NCBI GenBank assembly: GCA_025934735.1
Contig: JAICWP010000002.1
Coordinates: 248,001 to 312,000, forward strand
DNA length: 64,000 nt
Direction: 5' to 3'
Source: Terriglobales bacterium
GTDB lineage: Bacteria; Acidobacteriota; Terriglobia; Terriglobales; Acidobacteriaceae
The position numbers and the translations under genes are program-made. A model generated the notes under the pieces. That model did no database searches and was not told the origin of the DNA. It saw nothing but the letters and a program-made list of their open reading frames with translations. Shown in pieces: positions 42,401-49,054 of the stretch. Positions within the stretch are counted from its first letter, which is position 1, and each line of letters opens with the position of its first letter.

Positions 42401-42609
42401 CTGTTGGTCTCCGTGGTGTAGGTGAGTTCCGTGGCGCTGTTCACCGCCCACACGCGCGCGCCCACAATGCGGGAGCCGCTGGGATCGGAAACCGTGCCGC
42501 GGATGGCGCCGGTAGAGGCGTCCTGGGCGGCGGCAGAGGCAATCAGCAATAGTGGAACAGCAAGCAGGAACCAGGGCAGACGTCGGCTACAGCTCGGGGG
42601 AAGGGACAC
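39415..42609 (-). CDS. Oar-like TonB-dependent outer-membrane receptor with N-terminal CarboxypepD_reg-like domain
   Basis: A 1064-residue outer-membrane protein. Signal peptide LPWFLLAVPLLLIASAAAQ, then an Ig-like regulatory domain (GAIRGTVSDPSGSRIVGARV to GDYGVRADAPGM), then the plug (LVETQSSTVSSVIDQDAISD, LPLNGRRFGDLALLDGG, SYLVDGADNNNAFF, FRVSTNSYGAELGRAGGAVV) and a beta barrel ending with PRQVQFALRLVF, with C-terminal Phe. No TonB-box is obvious. Oar-like proteins in Acidobacteria are thought to import sugars or oligomers, but no SusD partner is adjacent. GTG at 42609 has GGAGG seven bases upstream. Its stop overlaps a dyad CCTGG..CCAGG (39400-39427). Confidence 0.93.
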   Translation of the reverse strand: MSLPPSCSRRLPWFLLAVPLLLIASAAAQDASTGAIRGTVSDPSGSRIVGARVWAVNSATELTYTTETNSEGAFVFDLLPPGDYGVRADAPGMRSELRPAQPVPVGGVLQLEFRLNMATVNEAITVTEPPSLVETQSSTVSSVIDQDAISDLPLNGRRFGDLALLDGGVTQDPRGLTSASNGDLAYGGIRGTQTSYLVDGADNNNAFFSQARGRYRAPYQFSNEVVQEFRVSTNSYGAELGRAGGAVVNVVTKSGSNHLHGSAFYYLRDSRFNAQPAFTGFKPSDRQQQYGFTLGGPLRRSRAFFYGGFDQHIFHVPTVVQFATGGYRVVPQAGNYPVIPPDYEASDKPLVFAAANRLSQMGGEYRSKLLGNTAFAKVDFSLSPRHFLSARLNTSRYYGSNNVFFDPASPVTSYAISDNGEERVSTESGTVSLTSSLSQQIVSHLRLQFSRDLQQSFSNSSAPLTQIYDLMNGFGRSTILPRRTREHKFQVAETLSFDGRRHSWKFGGDAMLTWIYNYFPSLFGGEYIFDNLRVNPWTFEPMVGGTELTPLRAWAHGVPRYYMQNFGTGFSHPDTHEYAAFIQDTIRVTDHLALNLGVRYDLQTFTQKGLVTNPLWPDSGKVPLDTNNFGPRVGFAYSLGNQRPFVIRGGYGLFYTRIPQMYTSAIATDNGLASTHLFLDNTDYYDRQLFPAYPNPLTDCGLTATSCAAPASVAGRLATEISAFSPQFQTPRVHQASFSMEREIADRMAVGASYLFVNGDGLIRARDLNLPVPSTVRYPVFDDSGNNLLGYYSVDSFSTWQLTDSLTCPWAPCINPLQRPIPQLGAINVFESAATSTYHGITFSLRRRMTHGLYFRVAYTYAHAIDDGQDALVVGRPVTVQNTYSPSAERASSVTDQRHRFVASWIVEPRPFHAGQEFLGRLFNDWRFSGSVTAGSGRPVEARIFGDPNQDLNSSNDRLPGYGRNAFVGPDYTTTNVRLSREIHLTERLRLVALGEAFNLMNRFNGRVNVNDDGFLNSAGRFVQLDKRLGVNYFPAQYRVTGDFLRATNAYAPRQVQFALRLVF

Positions 42610-42824
42610 AACAGCACCTCCGGGGTGAGATGAGGGGAGTCCCAATTTCCGTATACACCCGGAGCAGCTGGCGGAAGCAGAAATCGTCCTGGGGTGAAGG
42701 GTTTCCGTTCCCAGAATGGGACAGAAGGAGGGCGCTCGGAGGTAACTTTCGCGTGGTTGCGGCGTAAGGCATGATTGGGAACCGCACCCGTGCACAGGGT
42801 GTCTATCGTTAGCCAGGAGTTGCT

Positions 42825-42887
42825 ATGTTCGCACGACACGCGGCCGCCATTGCTTTAACCACGGTTTTCTCGGTTACGATATCGTGA
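42825..42887 (+). CDS. 20-codon open frame in front of the HigA remnant
   Basis: ATG at 42825 has AGGAG six bases upstream and encodes MFARHAAAIALTTVFSVTIS before a TGA that overlaps the GTG of the HigA remnant (GTGA). The product is a short hydrophobic peptide. It may be chance or a decayed beginning of another gene. No homology is recognised. Confidence 0.3.
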   Translation: MFARHAAAIALTTVFSVTIS

Positions 42888-43063
42888 ATGAAAAGCGCGG
42901 CATTTCGACGGGCACTGCGCTCAGGCTTGCTCAGTGTTTCGGCACGACGCCTGAGTTCTGGCTCAATATGCAGACCAGCTATGACCTGGACGTCATGCGC
43001 GACAAGGAAGCGGACAAGATACGGCGGGAAGTATTGCCGGTGAAGGCGGTAGCCGCGGACTGA
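42884..43063 (+). pseudogene. remnant of a HigA-family antitoxin
   Basis: The 59-residue frame VNEKRGISTGTALRLAQCFG, then TTPEFWLNMQTSYDLDVMRD and a polar tail, matches the second half of HigA/VapI-type XRE antitoxins (GKRGIS..TALRLA..FGTSPEFWLNLQ..YDL). The first half with the recognition helix of the HTH and any HigB toxin gene are missing. GTG at 42884 overlaps the stop of a 20-codon frame. It is likely a decayed fragment left after rearrangement, though a short antitoxin cannot be fully excluded. The gap 42610-43080 holds nothing else. Confidence 0.7.
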
Positions 43064-43080
43064 AGGCAGCGTTCCCTGAT

Positions 43081-43995
43081 CTATGGGACGGTGATGAGCA
43101 CTTTGGCCGGGGCGTGCCCTTCTTCCACGTAATTGATGGCGTCGGCGGCCTGAGCTAACGGGTAGCGCCGGTCAATCATGGGGATTACCTTTCTGGCTTC
43201 GATCAATTCTCCGAAAGTCGTCAGGTCATCGCGATTGATGTTCGCAATCAGGAATTTGAACTTCTGCCGTAGGAACGGCGGCCATACCAATCCCTTGAGC
43301 ACCCGGAGCAAAGCCCGCCAGAGTTCCTTGGGGGCTCCCGTCATGACGCACCTGCCGTTCGGGTTCAGGACATGCTTCATGGCCCACAGGGTGCGGTTCC
43401 CCACGTTGTCGAGAAGCAGGTCATAGCGTTCGCTGTCCCGAGTGAAATCCTCGCGGGTATAGTCAATGACCCGGTCGGCGCCGAGGGAGCGCACGAATTC
43501 GACATTCCTCGTGCTGCAAACGCCGGTTACATTAGCCCCAAACGATTTTGCAATCTGCACGGCAAAGGTGCCGACGCCTCCGGCCGCGCCGTTAATCAAC
43601 ACCTTCTGCCCCGGCCGGAGGTGTCCTTTATCGCGGAGCGCCTGCAAGGCAGTAAGCCCTGCAATGGGCACAGCTGCGGCTTGCTCAAAGCTTACGCTTT
43701 CCGGCTTGGGAGCCAATTTGGCGGCGGAGGCACAGGCGAATTCGGCAAAGGCGCCTTTGGCACCGCCGAATACGGGATCGCCGGGCTTGAACTGCGTCAC
43801 CGCTCTTCCGACGGCCACGATCTCGCCAGCGACGTCCACTCCGGGCCGTTTCTCCTTCATGCGCCAGTCCAGCGGATTCACGGAAGCGGCGCGCACCCGC
43901 AGGACGACTTCATTGTCCTTCGGAACGGGCTGTTCGAGGTTCTTCAGTTCAAGCACTGTCCCCGATTTGGTCTTGGAATAAATGGCGGTTTTCAT
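43081..43995 (-). CDS. NAD(P)-dependent alcohol dehydrogenase / quinone oxidoreductase-like protein
   Basis: A 304-residue medium-chain reductase without the catalytic zinc motif. The N-terminal GroES-like half has LRVRAASVNPLDWRMKEKRP, PGVDVAGEIVAVGRAVTQFK and GDPVFGG. The Rossmann half has the coenzyme-binding GAAGGVGTFAVQIAK and ADRVIDYTREDF. The end DRRYPLAQAADAINYVEEGH, HAPAKVLITV is typical of the ZTA1/QOR-like branch that reduces quinones or enals with NADPH. It is a single gene, convergent with the HigA remnant and divergent from the sigma factor. Confidence 0.9.
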   Translation of the reverse strand: MKTAIYSKTKSGTVLELKNLEQPVPKDNEVVLRVRAASVNPLDWRMKEKRPGVDVAGEIVAVGRAVTQFKPGDPVFGGAKGAFAEFACASAAKLAPKPESVSFEQAAAVPIAGLTALQALRDKGHLRPGQKVLINGAAGGVGTFAVQIAKSFGANVTGVCSTRNVEFVRSLGADRVIDYTREDFTRDSERYDLLLDNVGNRTLWAMKHVLNPNGRCVMTGAPKELWRALLRVLKGLVWPPFLRQKFKFLIANINRDDLTTFGELIEARKVIPMIDRRYPLAQAADAINYVEEGHAPAKVLITVP

Positions 43996-44128
43996 GAGGG
44001 CCGAAATGTTAGCTTCGAATCGGTTCCACTCGATGTGACCCGGGTCACAGCTGTCGCCCTGTCAACTTAGCAGCTGCGGATCGGGAGCGCTTTCGGGCTT
44101 CATTTGGAGCAGAATCTGTAACTCCCTT

Positions 44129-44137
44129 TGCTAGAAT
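44129..44137 (+). promoter_or_regulatory. possible extended -10 promoter of the sigma factor operon
   Basis: TGC followed by TAGAAT about 125 bases before the TTG start codon has the extended -10 form. No -35 box at the right distance is convincing. Confidence 0.3.
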
Positions 44138-44258
44138 CACTTCGTTCACACAATAGAGAACTTTTGGTTCCTGGGCCGCGTAATGGTAGTTGCAGTCAGG
44201 AATTTCCCCGGTTTCTGGACTGCCAGCTGGCGCCAGGAGCTTTTCTCGGGAGTGCGGG

Positions 44259-44861
44259 TTGGAAGATGTCCAAGTCGTAGGCTTACTTCTCCGTCGCTGC
44301 CTGACCGGCGACGCCGCAGCCTGGGAGGACATTGTCCGTCGTTACCAGCGGCGTATCTATAACATTTGCTATCGTTTCGCAGGATCGGCCGACGATGCCG
44401 ACGACCTCACCCAGGAAGTGTTCATCAAGATGTACAAAACCCTGAACAGCTACGACGTGGAGCGGGGCGCCTTCCTCACCTGGGTGACCACCATCACGCG
44501 TAACCTGCTGGTAGACCACTTCCGTAAGGGCAAGCACGACCGCCTGACCGATTCCCTGGACGCCACCCCGGCCCAGGAGGAGGAAGGCCGCTCCCTGGGC
44601 GCGCAAATCGAGGACAAGAGCACGGCCAGCCCAGCCGAGCAGGTACGCAGCCGCGAGGCGGGGGAGGCGGTTCACGAAGCCCTGCAGAAACTTTCCCCGG
44701 AACTGCGGGAGGCGGTTATCCTGCGGGACCTGCAAGACATGGATTACAAAGAGATAGCGGGAGTTCTGAAGGTACCCGAAGGTACCGTCAAGTCGCGAAT
44801 CAACCGCGGGCGTGCGGAACTTGCACGCCTGCTATCACGTACCTATAGGCAGGTGATTTGA
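44259..44861 (+). CDS. RNA polymerase ECF-type sigma factor
   Basis: A 200-residue sigma-70 family ECF protein. Region 2 contains YQRRIYNICYRFAGSADDAD, DLTQEVFIKMYKTLNSYDVE and GAFLTWVTTITRNLLVDHFR. After a polar linker, region 4 reads LQKLSPELREAVILRDLQDM, DYKEIAGVLKVPEGTVKSRI, NRGRAELARLL. The TTG start at 44259 is preceded by GGGAG at six bases; the frame is open for 23 codons upstream. Its stop overlaps the ATG of the anti-sigma gene by one base (TGATG), so the two are coupled. It is the head of a four-gene operon. Confidence 0.93.
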   Translation: MEDVQVVGLLLRRCLTGDAAAWEDIVRRYQRRIYNICYRFAGSADDADDLTQEVFIKMYKTLNSYDVERGAFLTWVTTITRNLLVDHFRKGKHDRLTDSLDATPAQEEEGRSLGAQIEDKSTASPAEQVRSREAGEAVHEALQKLSPELREAVILRDLQDMDYKEIAGVLKVPEGTVKSRINRGRAELARLLSRTYRQVI

Positions 44862-45601
44862 TGCCAGGCGAAAACCCAATCCGCATGCAGTGCGCCGAGT
44901 TCGAAGCTCTGCTGGCGGAAGCGCTGGACGGGCAGCTCGGCGGGGCTCAGCTGGAGAGTTTCCAGCAGCACCGCGGCGCATGCCCGGTCTGCGGTCCCCT
45001 GTTCGCCCAGGCCGAAACTGGCCTGAGCTGGTTGAAAGCGGTCCCGCAAGTGGAGCCGCCGGTGAACCTGGTGAACAGAATCCTGGCGGCGACCACGGGC
45101 GTGCAGGCGCGCGTCCCGGTGGCCGTCCCGGTTACCCCTCCGTGGCCGAAGCGGCTGCGGGGCTGGGTAACTCCGGTGCTGGCGCCGGTGTGGAGCACGG
45201 CCCGCCAGCCACGCTTTGCCATGTCGTTCGCGATGGCGTTCTTCTCCGTGTCTATCGCGCTCAATGCGGCAGGCGTGCGGTTGGGCGCCCTGCGGGCTGC
45301 GGACCTGCGTCCCAGCACGCTGGTGCGCGGCTACTACGAGACCTCCGCCAAGGTGGTCAAGTACTACGAAAACATTCGCTTCGTGTACGAACTGGAATCG
45401 CGGGTACGCGACCTGAAGCGGGTAACGGAGCCGGAAGAACCTGCCCGGCCGGTAAAGGAGAAGAATCGCGATAACAATACCAGCGGTGCACCAGACCATA
45501 ACCGGGAACAGAATTACAGCCGGCAGGAGGACCAGCCCGTGCTGGCCTCAGCCCCGGCGGTGCAGTTATGGCCGGTACACGCACTGAGGAGGTTGGTATG
45601 A
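44861..45601 (+). CDS. putative anti-sigma factor (zinc-finger, one membrane segment)
   Basis: A 246-residue protein. The N-terminal anti-sigma domain ends with HRGACPVCGPLF, the H-x3-C-x2-C motif of ZAS-type anti-sigma factors. A Pro-rich linker leads to one transmembrane helix (FAMSFAMAFFSVSIALNAAG) at about residues 120-140. A juxtamembrane helix (GYYETSAKVVKYYENIRF) and a disordered Lys/Glu/Asn-rich tail follow. The position behind the sigma gene with one-base overlap supports the role. It probably holds the sigma factor at the membrane until a signal arrives. Its stop overlaps the next start by four bases (ATGA). Confidence 0.88.
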   Translation: MPGENPIRMQCAEFEALLAEALDGQLGGAQLESFQQHRGACPVCGPLFAQAETGLSWLKAVPQVEPPVNLVNRILAATTGVQARVPVAVPVTPPWPKRLRGWVTPVLAPVWSTARQPRFAMSFAMAFFSVSIALNAAGVRLGALRAADLRPSTLVRGYYETSAKVVKYYENIRFVYELESRVRDLKRVTEPEEPARPVKEKNRDNNTSGAPDHNREQNYSRQEDQPVLASAPAVQLWPVHALRRLV

Positions 45602-46569
45602 ACTGCGCGGTGCATCAAGAAACGCCGGCAGTCGCCTACTGCCGTACCTGTGGAACGGCGCTGTGCGCGGCCTGCAAGCGCGACGTGCGCGGGGTGATTT
45701 ACTGCGAAAACTGCCTGGCCCAGCGGCTGCAGGACGTGATGCCGCCGGCGGGAGCCCCAGCGCCTAGCGCGATGCCGGGCGCGACTCCCGTGATGGTAGT
45801 GCCGAGCAGCGGCCCCAACCCGGCCTTGGCGGCGGTGCTGGCCGCCTTCTTCCCCTTCGGCGTGGGCGCGGTCTACTGCGCGCAGTATGCCAAGGGCCTG
45901 GCTCACATGCTCATCTTTGCGTTACTGGTATGGGGCGCAAGCAGCGGAGGAGATGCGCAATCAACTTTGTTTGGTTTTGGCATCGCTTTCTTTTATTTTT
46001 ATCAGATCGTGGATTCTTATCGTTCCGCGAAGGCCCTGCAACTGGGCCAGCCGGCTCCCGATCCGTTCGGGCTGGGCGAGGTGCTGGGGAGCGGCAGCAG
46101 CGTGAAAATTGCGAATGTTCCCACGGGCGCCCTGATACTCATCGCATTGGGTGTGCTCTTCCTGCTCGGAAACCTGGGGTTGTTCAGGTTCCACGTTTTC
46201 AGCGCAATCGTGATTCCTCTCCTGCTGATCGGACTAGGAGTGTGGATGTTTGTCCGACGTTTTGGCATGGCGGGCACACCGCCTACCGGCTGCGTTTGTG
46301 CTGCCTGCCGCGCCCGGGGATTGATGGGGCCGGCGATCCTGGTGACCGTGGGCGCATTGTGGCTGGTTTCCGAGTTGAGCGGTCCGGGGTTCGGGCGCAC
46401 CTGGCCGGTGCTCCTGCTGGTGATAGGCCTTATCAAGGTGCTGCAGAGCAATGCGCCCACAAGCGGGCATATGCAACCGCCCATTCCGCCGGTGGGGGGT
46501 GGTGGCCAGACGCCGCCAGCCGAGCCACCGGTGGGCGGAGAAGTAGGCGGGGAGGTGGGCCATGTCTAG
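45598..46569 (+). CDS. B-box-type zinc finger membrane protein with TM5-like domains
   Basis: A 323-residue protein. The first 45 residues form a B-box-like zinc finger: MNCAVHQETPAVAYCRTCGT, CAACKRDVRGVIYCENC. A Pro/Ala-rich linker is followed by a TM2-like pair of hydrophobic segments (ALAAVLAAFFPFGVGAVYCA, LAHMLIFALLVWGASSGG), then two pairs of TM5/LiaF-like helices (GALILIALGVLFLLGNLGLF, FSAIVIPLLLIGLGVWMFV and GPAILVTVGALWLVSELSG, TWPVLLLVIGLIKVLQS). A polyPro/Gly-rich tail ends it. GAGGAGG lies before the ATG. It overlaps the anti-sigma gene by four bases and the next gene by eight, so all four are one translation unit. Role: unknown, probably envelope sensing. Confidence 0.8.
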   Translation: MNCAVHQETPAVAYCRTCGTALCAACKRDVRGVIYCENCLAQRLQDVMPPAGAPAPSAMPGATPVMVVPSSGPNPALAAVLAAFFPFGVGAVYCAQYAKGLAHMLIFALLVWGASSGGDAQSTLFGFGIAFFYFYQIVDSYRSAKALQLGQPAPDPFGLGEVLGSGSSVKIANVPTGALILIALGVLFLLGNLGLFRFHVFSAIVIPLLLIGLGVWMFVRRFGMAGTPPTGCVCAACRARGLMGPAILVTVGALWLVSELSGPGFGRTWPVLLLVIGLIKVLQSNAPTSGHMQPPIPPVGGGGQTPPAEPPVGGEVGGEVGHV

Positions 46570-47980
46570 TACCGCGCCCGTGGTTGTGCCGCCGCGACGC
46601 CGGCGCTCCTTTGCCGGGCCGCTGGTCCTGATCATTCTAGGCATCGTGTTCCTGTTAGGGAACATGCATGTGCTGACCTGGCACGCGCTTTGGATGTGGT
46701 TCGCGCGCTACTGGCCGGTGCTGATCATCGTCTGGGGCGTGGTCAAGCTGGTGGAGTACTACCAGGCGCAACGCGAAGGCACGCGGCCCTCGGGCATCGG
46801 GGTGGGCGGATTCTTTCTGCTCCTGTTCTTGGTCTGCGCCGGGTTGGCTGCCAGCCAGGCGGCGCGGGTGAACTGGCACGCGCTGGGCGACGAGGTGGAC
46901 ATGGGCGACAACATCTGGCCCATGTTTGGCGATACCTTCAGCTTCAATGACCAGCTGCAGCAGGCTTTTCCCGCGGGCTCCAGCTTGCGCGTGGTGTCCA
47001 ACCGCGGGGGCGTCACCGTGAGTTCATGGGACGAACCCGATATCAAAGTGGTAGTCCACAAACGGCTGGTGGCCGATAACGAGCAGCAATCCAAGCAGAT
47101 TGACTCGCAAACCCGGCCCAACATCGCGGGGGCCGGCACCCTGGTCACGGTAAATGCCAACACCACCGGGGGTGGAGACCAGCACGCCGTGAACACCGAC
47201 CTGGAGATTTTTGTTCCGCGCAAGACGCCGGTGGACATCGCCACCCAACATGGCGACGTCAGCGTGCAGGGGCGCGACGGCGAGGTGAAGGTTTCCAATT
47301 CCCACGGGGATGTGGGACTGGGCGAAATCACCGGCAATGCCAGCGTAGTCCTGCGTAAGGGTTCGCTGACCGCGGCCCACATCAAGGGCGACCTGAGCGT
47401 GGATGGGCGCTTGGACGACACCAACATTTCCGATGTGAGCGGCAGCCTGTTGATGACCGGAGACTATTTCGGGGACATGACCTTAGCCAATATCAAGAAG
47501 AGCGTGCGCTTCAAATCTTCGCGGACCGACCTGGAATTTTCCCGCCTGGATGGCGACCTGAGCATGGAATCGGGCGACCTGCAAGCCAAATCGCTGGTGG
47601 GACCGCTGCGGCTGATCACCAAGTCCAAGGACATTCACCTGGACAACGTGAGCGGCGACATCAAACTGGAAGACAGCAACGGCAGCGTGGAAGTACATGC
47701 CGGCAAGCTTCCGCTGGGCAGCATGCAGATTGACAACCGCAAGGGCGATGTCCAGGTAGTTGTGCCCGCCGGCGCCGCTTTCAACGTGAATGCGCATACC
47801 CGCGACGGCGACATCCAAACTGACTTTAACCAGATCCAGGTGAGCAGCGACCATGGCCAGAGCACGGCCAATGGCGCGGTGGGCAGCGGCGGCTCCCGGT
47901 TGGAAATCAACAATCAGTATGGTTCCATCGAGATCCGCAAGGCGGGAACGGCGGAAGCCAGCAATCAGGGGCAGGACTGA
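46562..47980 (+). CDS. membrane protein with LiaF/TM5-like helices and DUF4097-type beta-helix
   Basis: A 472-residue protein. The basic start PPRRRRSFAGPLVLIILGIV is followed by two helix pairs (LWMWFARYWPVLIIVWGVVK, GVGGFFLLLFLVCAGLAAS), and from about residue 135 a long repeat domain with regular beta turns: LRVVSNRGGVTVSSWDEPDI, VDIATQHGDVSVQGRDGEVK, LTAAHIKGDLSVDGRL, LEFSRLDGDLSMESGDLQAK, LDNVSGDIKLEDSNGSVEVH. These DUF4097-like repeats form a beta-solenoid, likely outside the membrane. It overlaps the previous gene by eight bases. LiaF and PspC relatives sense envelope damage, which fits the upstream sigma pair. Confidence 0.85.
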   Translation: MSSTAPVVVPPRRRRSFAGPLVLIILGIVFLLGNMHVLTWHALWMWFARYWPVLIIVWGVVKLVEYYQAQREGTRPSGIGVGGFFLLLFLVCAGLAASQAARVNWHALGDEVDMGDNIWPMFGDTFSFNDQLQQAFPAGSSLRVVSNRGGVTVSSWDEPDIKVVVHKRLVADNEQQSKQIDSQTRPNIAGAGTLVTVNANTTGGGDQHAVNTDLEIFVPRKTPVDIATQHGDVSVQGRDGEVKVSNSHGDVGLGEITGNASVVLRKGSLTAAHIKGDLSVDGRLDDTNISDVSGSLLMTGDYFGDMTLANIKKSVRFKSSRTDLEFSRLDGDLSMESGDLQAKSLVGPLRLITKSKDIHLDNVSGDIKLEDSNGSVEVHAGKLPLGSMQIDNRKGDVQVVVPAGAAFNVNAHTRDGDIQTDFNQIQVSSDHGQSTANGAVGSGGSRLEINNQYGSIEIRKAGTAEASNQGQD

Positions 47981-47988
47981 GGGATTGT

Positions 47989-48149
47989 GTAATTGAGAAA
48001 TCGGGTAATCGGGTAATTGCGGGCGAGATTTGTAATTTGGCAATTGGTATTTGTAATTGAAAACCATCGGCGACGAGCAGCCTCGCGGTCTTTCAATTAC
48101 CAATTAGAAATTACAAATTACCAATAGAATTACCCGATTTCTCAATTAC
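47989..48149. repeat. 160-bp imperfect palindrome of A/T-rich words
   Basis: A 21-base exact inverted repeat (GTAATTGAGAAATCGGGTAAT at 47989-48009, complement at 48129-48149) encloses a second imperfect inverted pair of TTTGTAATTTGG/AATTGGTAATTG words and a short central GC-rich stem. It fills the gap between the convergent DUF4097 and cmk genes and runs into the cmk stop codon. It may stop transcription from both sides; there is no T-tract. Confidence 0.8.
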
Positions 48150-48825
48150 CCAATTTCTTCCGCACCAATTCCTCCACCTTGTCCACCACCTCATCAATGG
48201 AGAGGTGGCTGGAGTCAATAATGATGGCGTCTTCGGCGGAAACCAGCGGGGAAGCGACGCGGGTGCGGTCGCGCAGATCGCGTTCCTGCAGTTCGGCGGC
48301 AATGCGCTGCGATTCGACCTGGCCTACCGTTTCGGTGCGCTGCAGAATACGGCGTTCCTGGCGCACTTCGGGGTGCGCGTCGAGAAAAATTTTGACCTCG
48401 GCGTCGGGAAACACCTTGGTGCCGATGTCGCGCCCTTCCATGATTACGCCGCCCCCCACACCCAACTCACGCTGACGCGCCACCATCCACTGCCGCACGG
48501 CGGGATGGATGGAGACCCGGGACGCAGCGCTGGTGACGTCCTGTTCGCGGATGCGCTGGGAAACGTCCACGCCGTCAAGGAAGACGCGATTGCCTTCGCG
48601 CGTGGGCTCCAGGCGAATTTGCGAGTTCTGCGCCAGGGCGAGCAGGGCGGCCTCATCGTCGAAAGAAATGTCGTTGCGGATGGCCTTGAGCGCCAGCCCG
48701 CGGTACATGGCGCCGCTTTCCAGGTTTATGTAGCCAAGTTTGCGGGCCAGCCGCGCGGCGATAGTGCTCTTGCCCGCTCCGGCGGGGCCGTCAATGGCGA
48801 TAATCAGCTTTTGGTTAGTGGTCAA
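48142..48825 (-). CDS. cmk: cytidylate kinase
   Basis: CMP/dCMP kinase transfers a phosphate from ATP to CMP or dCMP. The 227-residue protein begins with the P-loop IAIDGPAGAGKSTIAARLA, followed by ESGAMYRGLALKA, the NMP-binding insert (FLDGVDVSQRIREQDVTSAA, ASRVSIHPAVRQWMVARQRE), IMEGRDIGTKVFPDAEVKIF and RDRTRVASPLVSAEDAI. TTG at 48825 is chosen as the start: it gives the family length, and AGGA lies three bases upstream. The extended frame upstream contains a degenerate repeat and is not coding. It is a single-gene unit. Confidence 0.93.
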   Translation of the reverse strand: MTTNQKLIIAIDGPAGAGKSTIAARLARKLGYINLESGAMYRGLALKAIRNDISFDDEAALLALAQNSQIRLEPTREGNRVFLDGVDVSQRIREQDVTSAASRVSIHPAVRQWMVARQRELGVGGGVIMEGRDIGTKVFPDAEVKIFLDAHPEVRQERRILQRTETVGQVESQRIAAELQERDLRDRTRVASPLVSAEDAIIIDSSHLSIDEVVDKVEELVRKKLGN

Positions 48826-48984
48826 TGTTCCTAAATAACCAGGCTTCGAAGTTTCAAGCTTTCGGATCTGGCCGCCGTGTCTTGAGGCCTGAAGGATCTC
48901 GCGGCCAGCGCACACTGCTGTGGCGGCTCACGCGAGATGCTTCGCGGACTGAAGCCGCTCAGCATGACGCCAGGACCATGCGTA

Positions 48985-49050
48985 AGCATCAACCTGTGAG
49001 ACCTTGAAACTTTGAATCATGAACCTTGAAATCTTCAGACCTTGAAACCT
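48985..49050. repeat. low-complexity words CTTGAAACTTTGAATCATGAACC
   Basis: Variants of CCTTGAAA / CTTTGAATC / CCTTGAAATCTTC occur seven times within about 65 bases before the winged-helix gene stop. The stretch is a degenerate tandem word repeat and is not coding. Confidence 0.55.
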
Positions 49051-49054
49051 TGTC

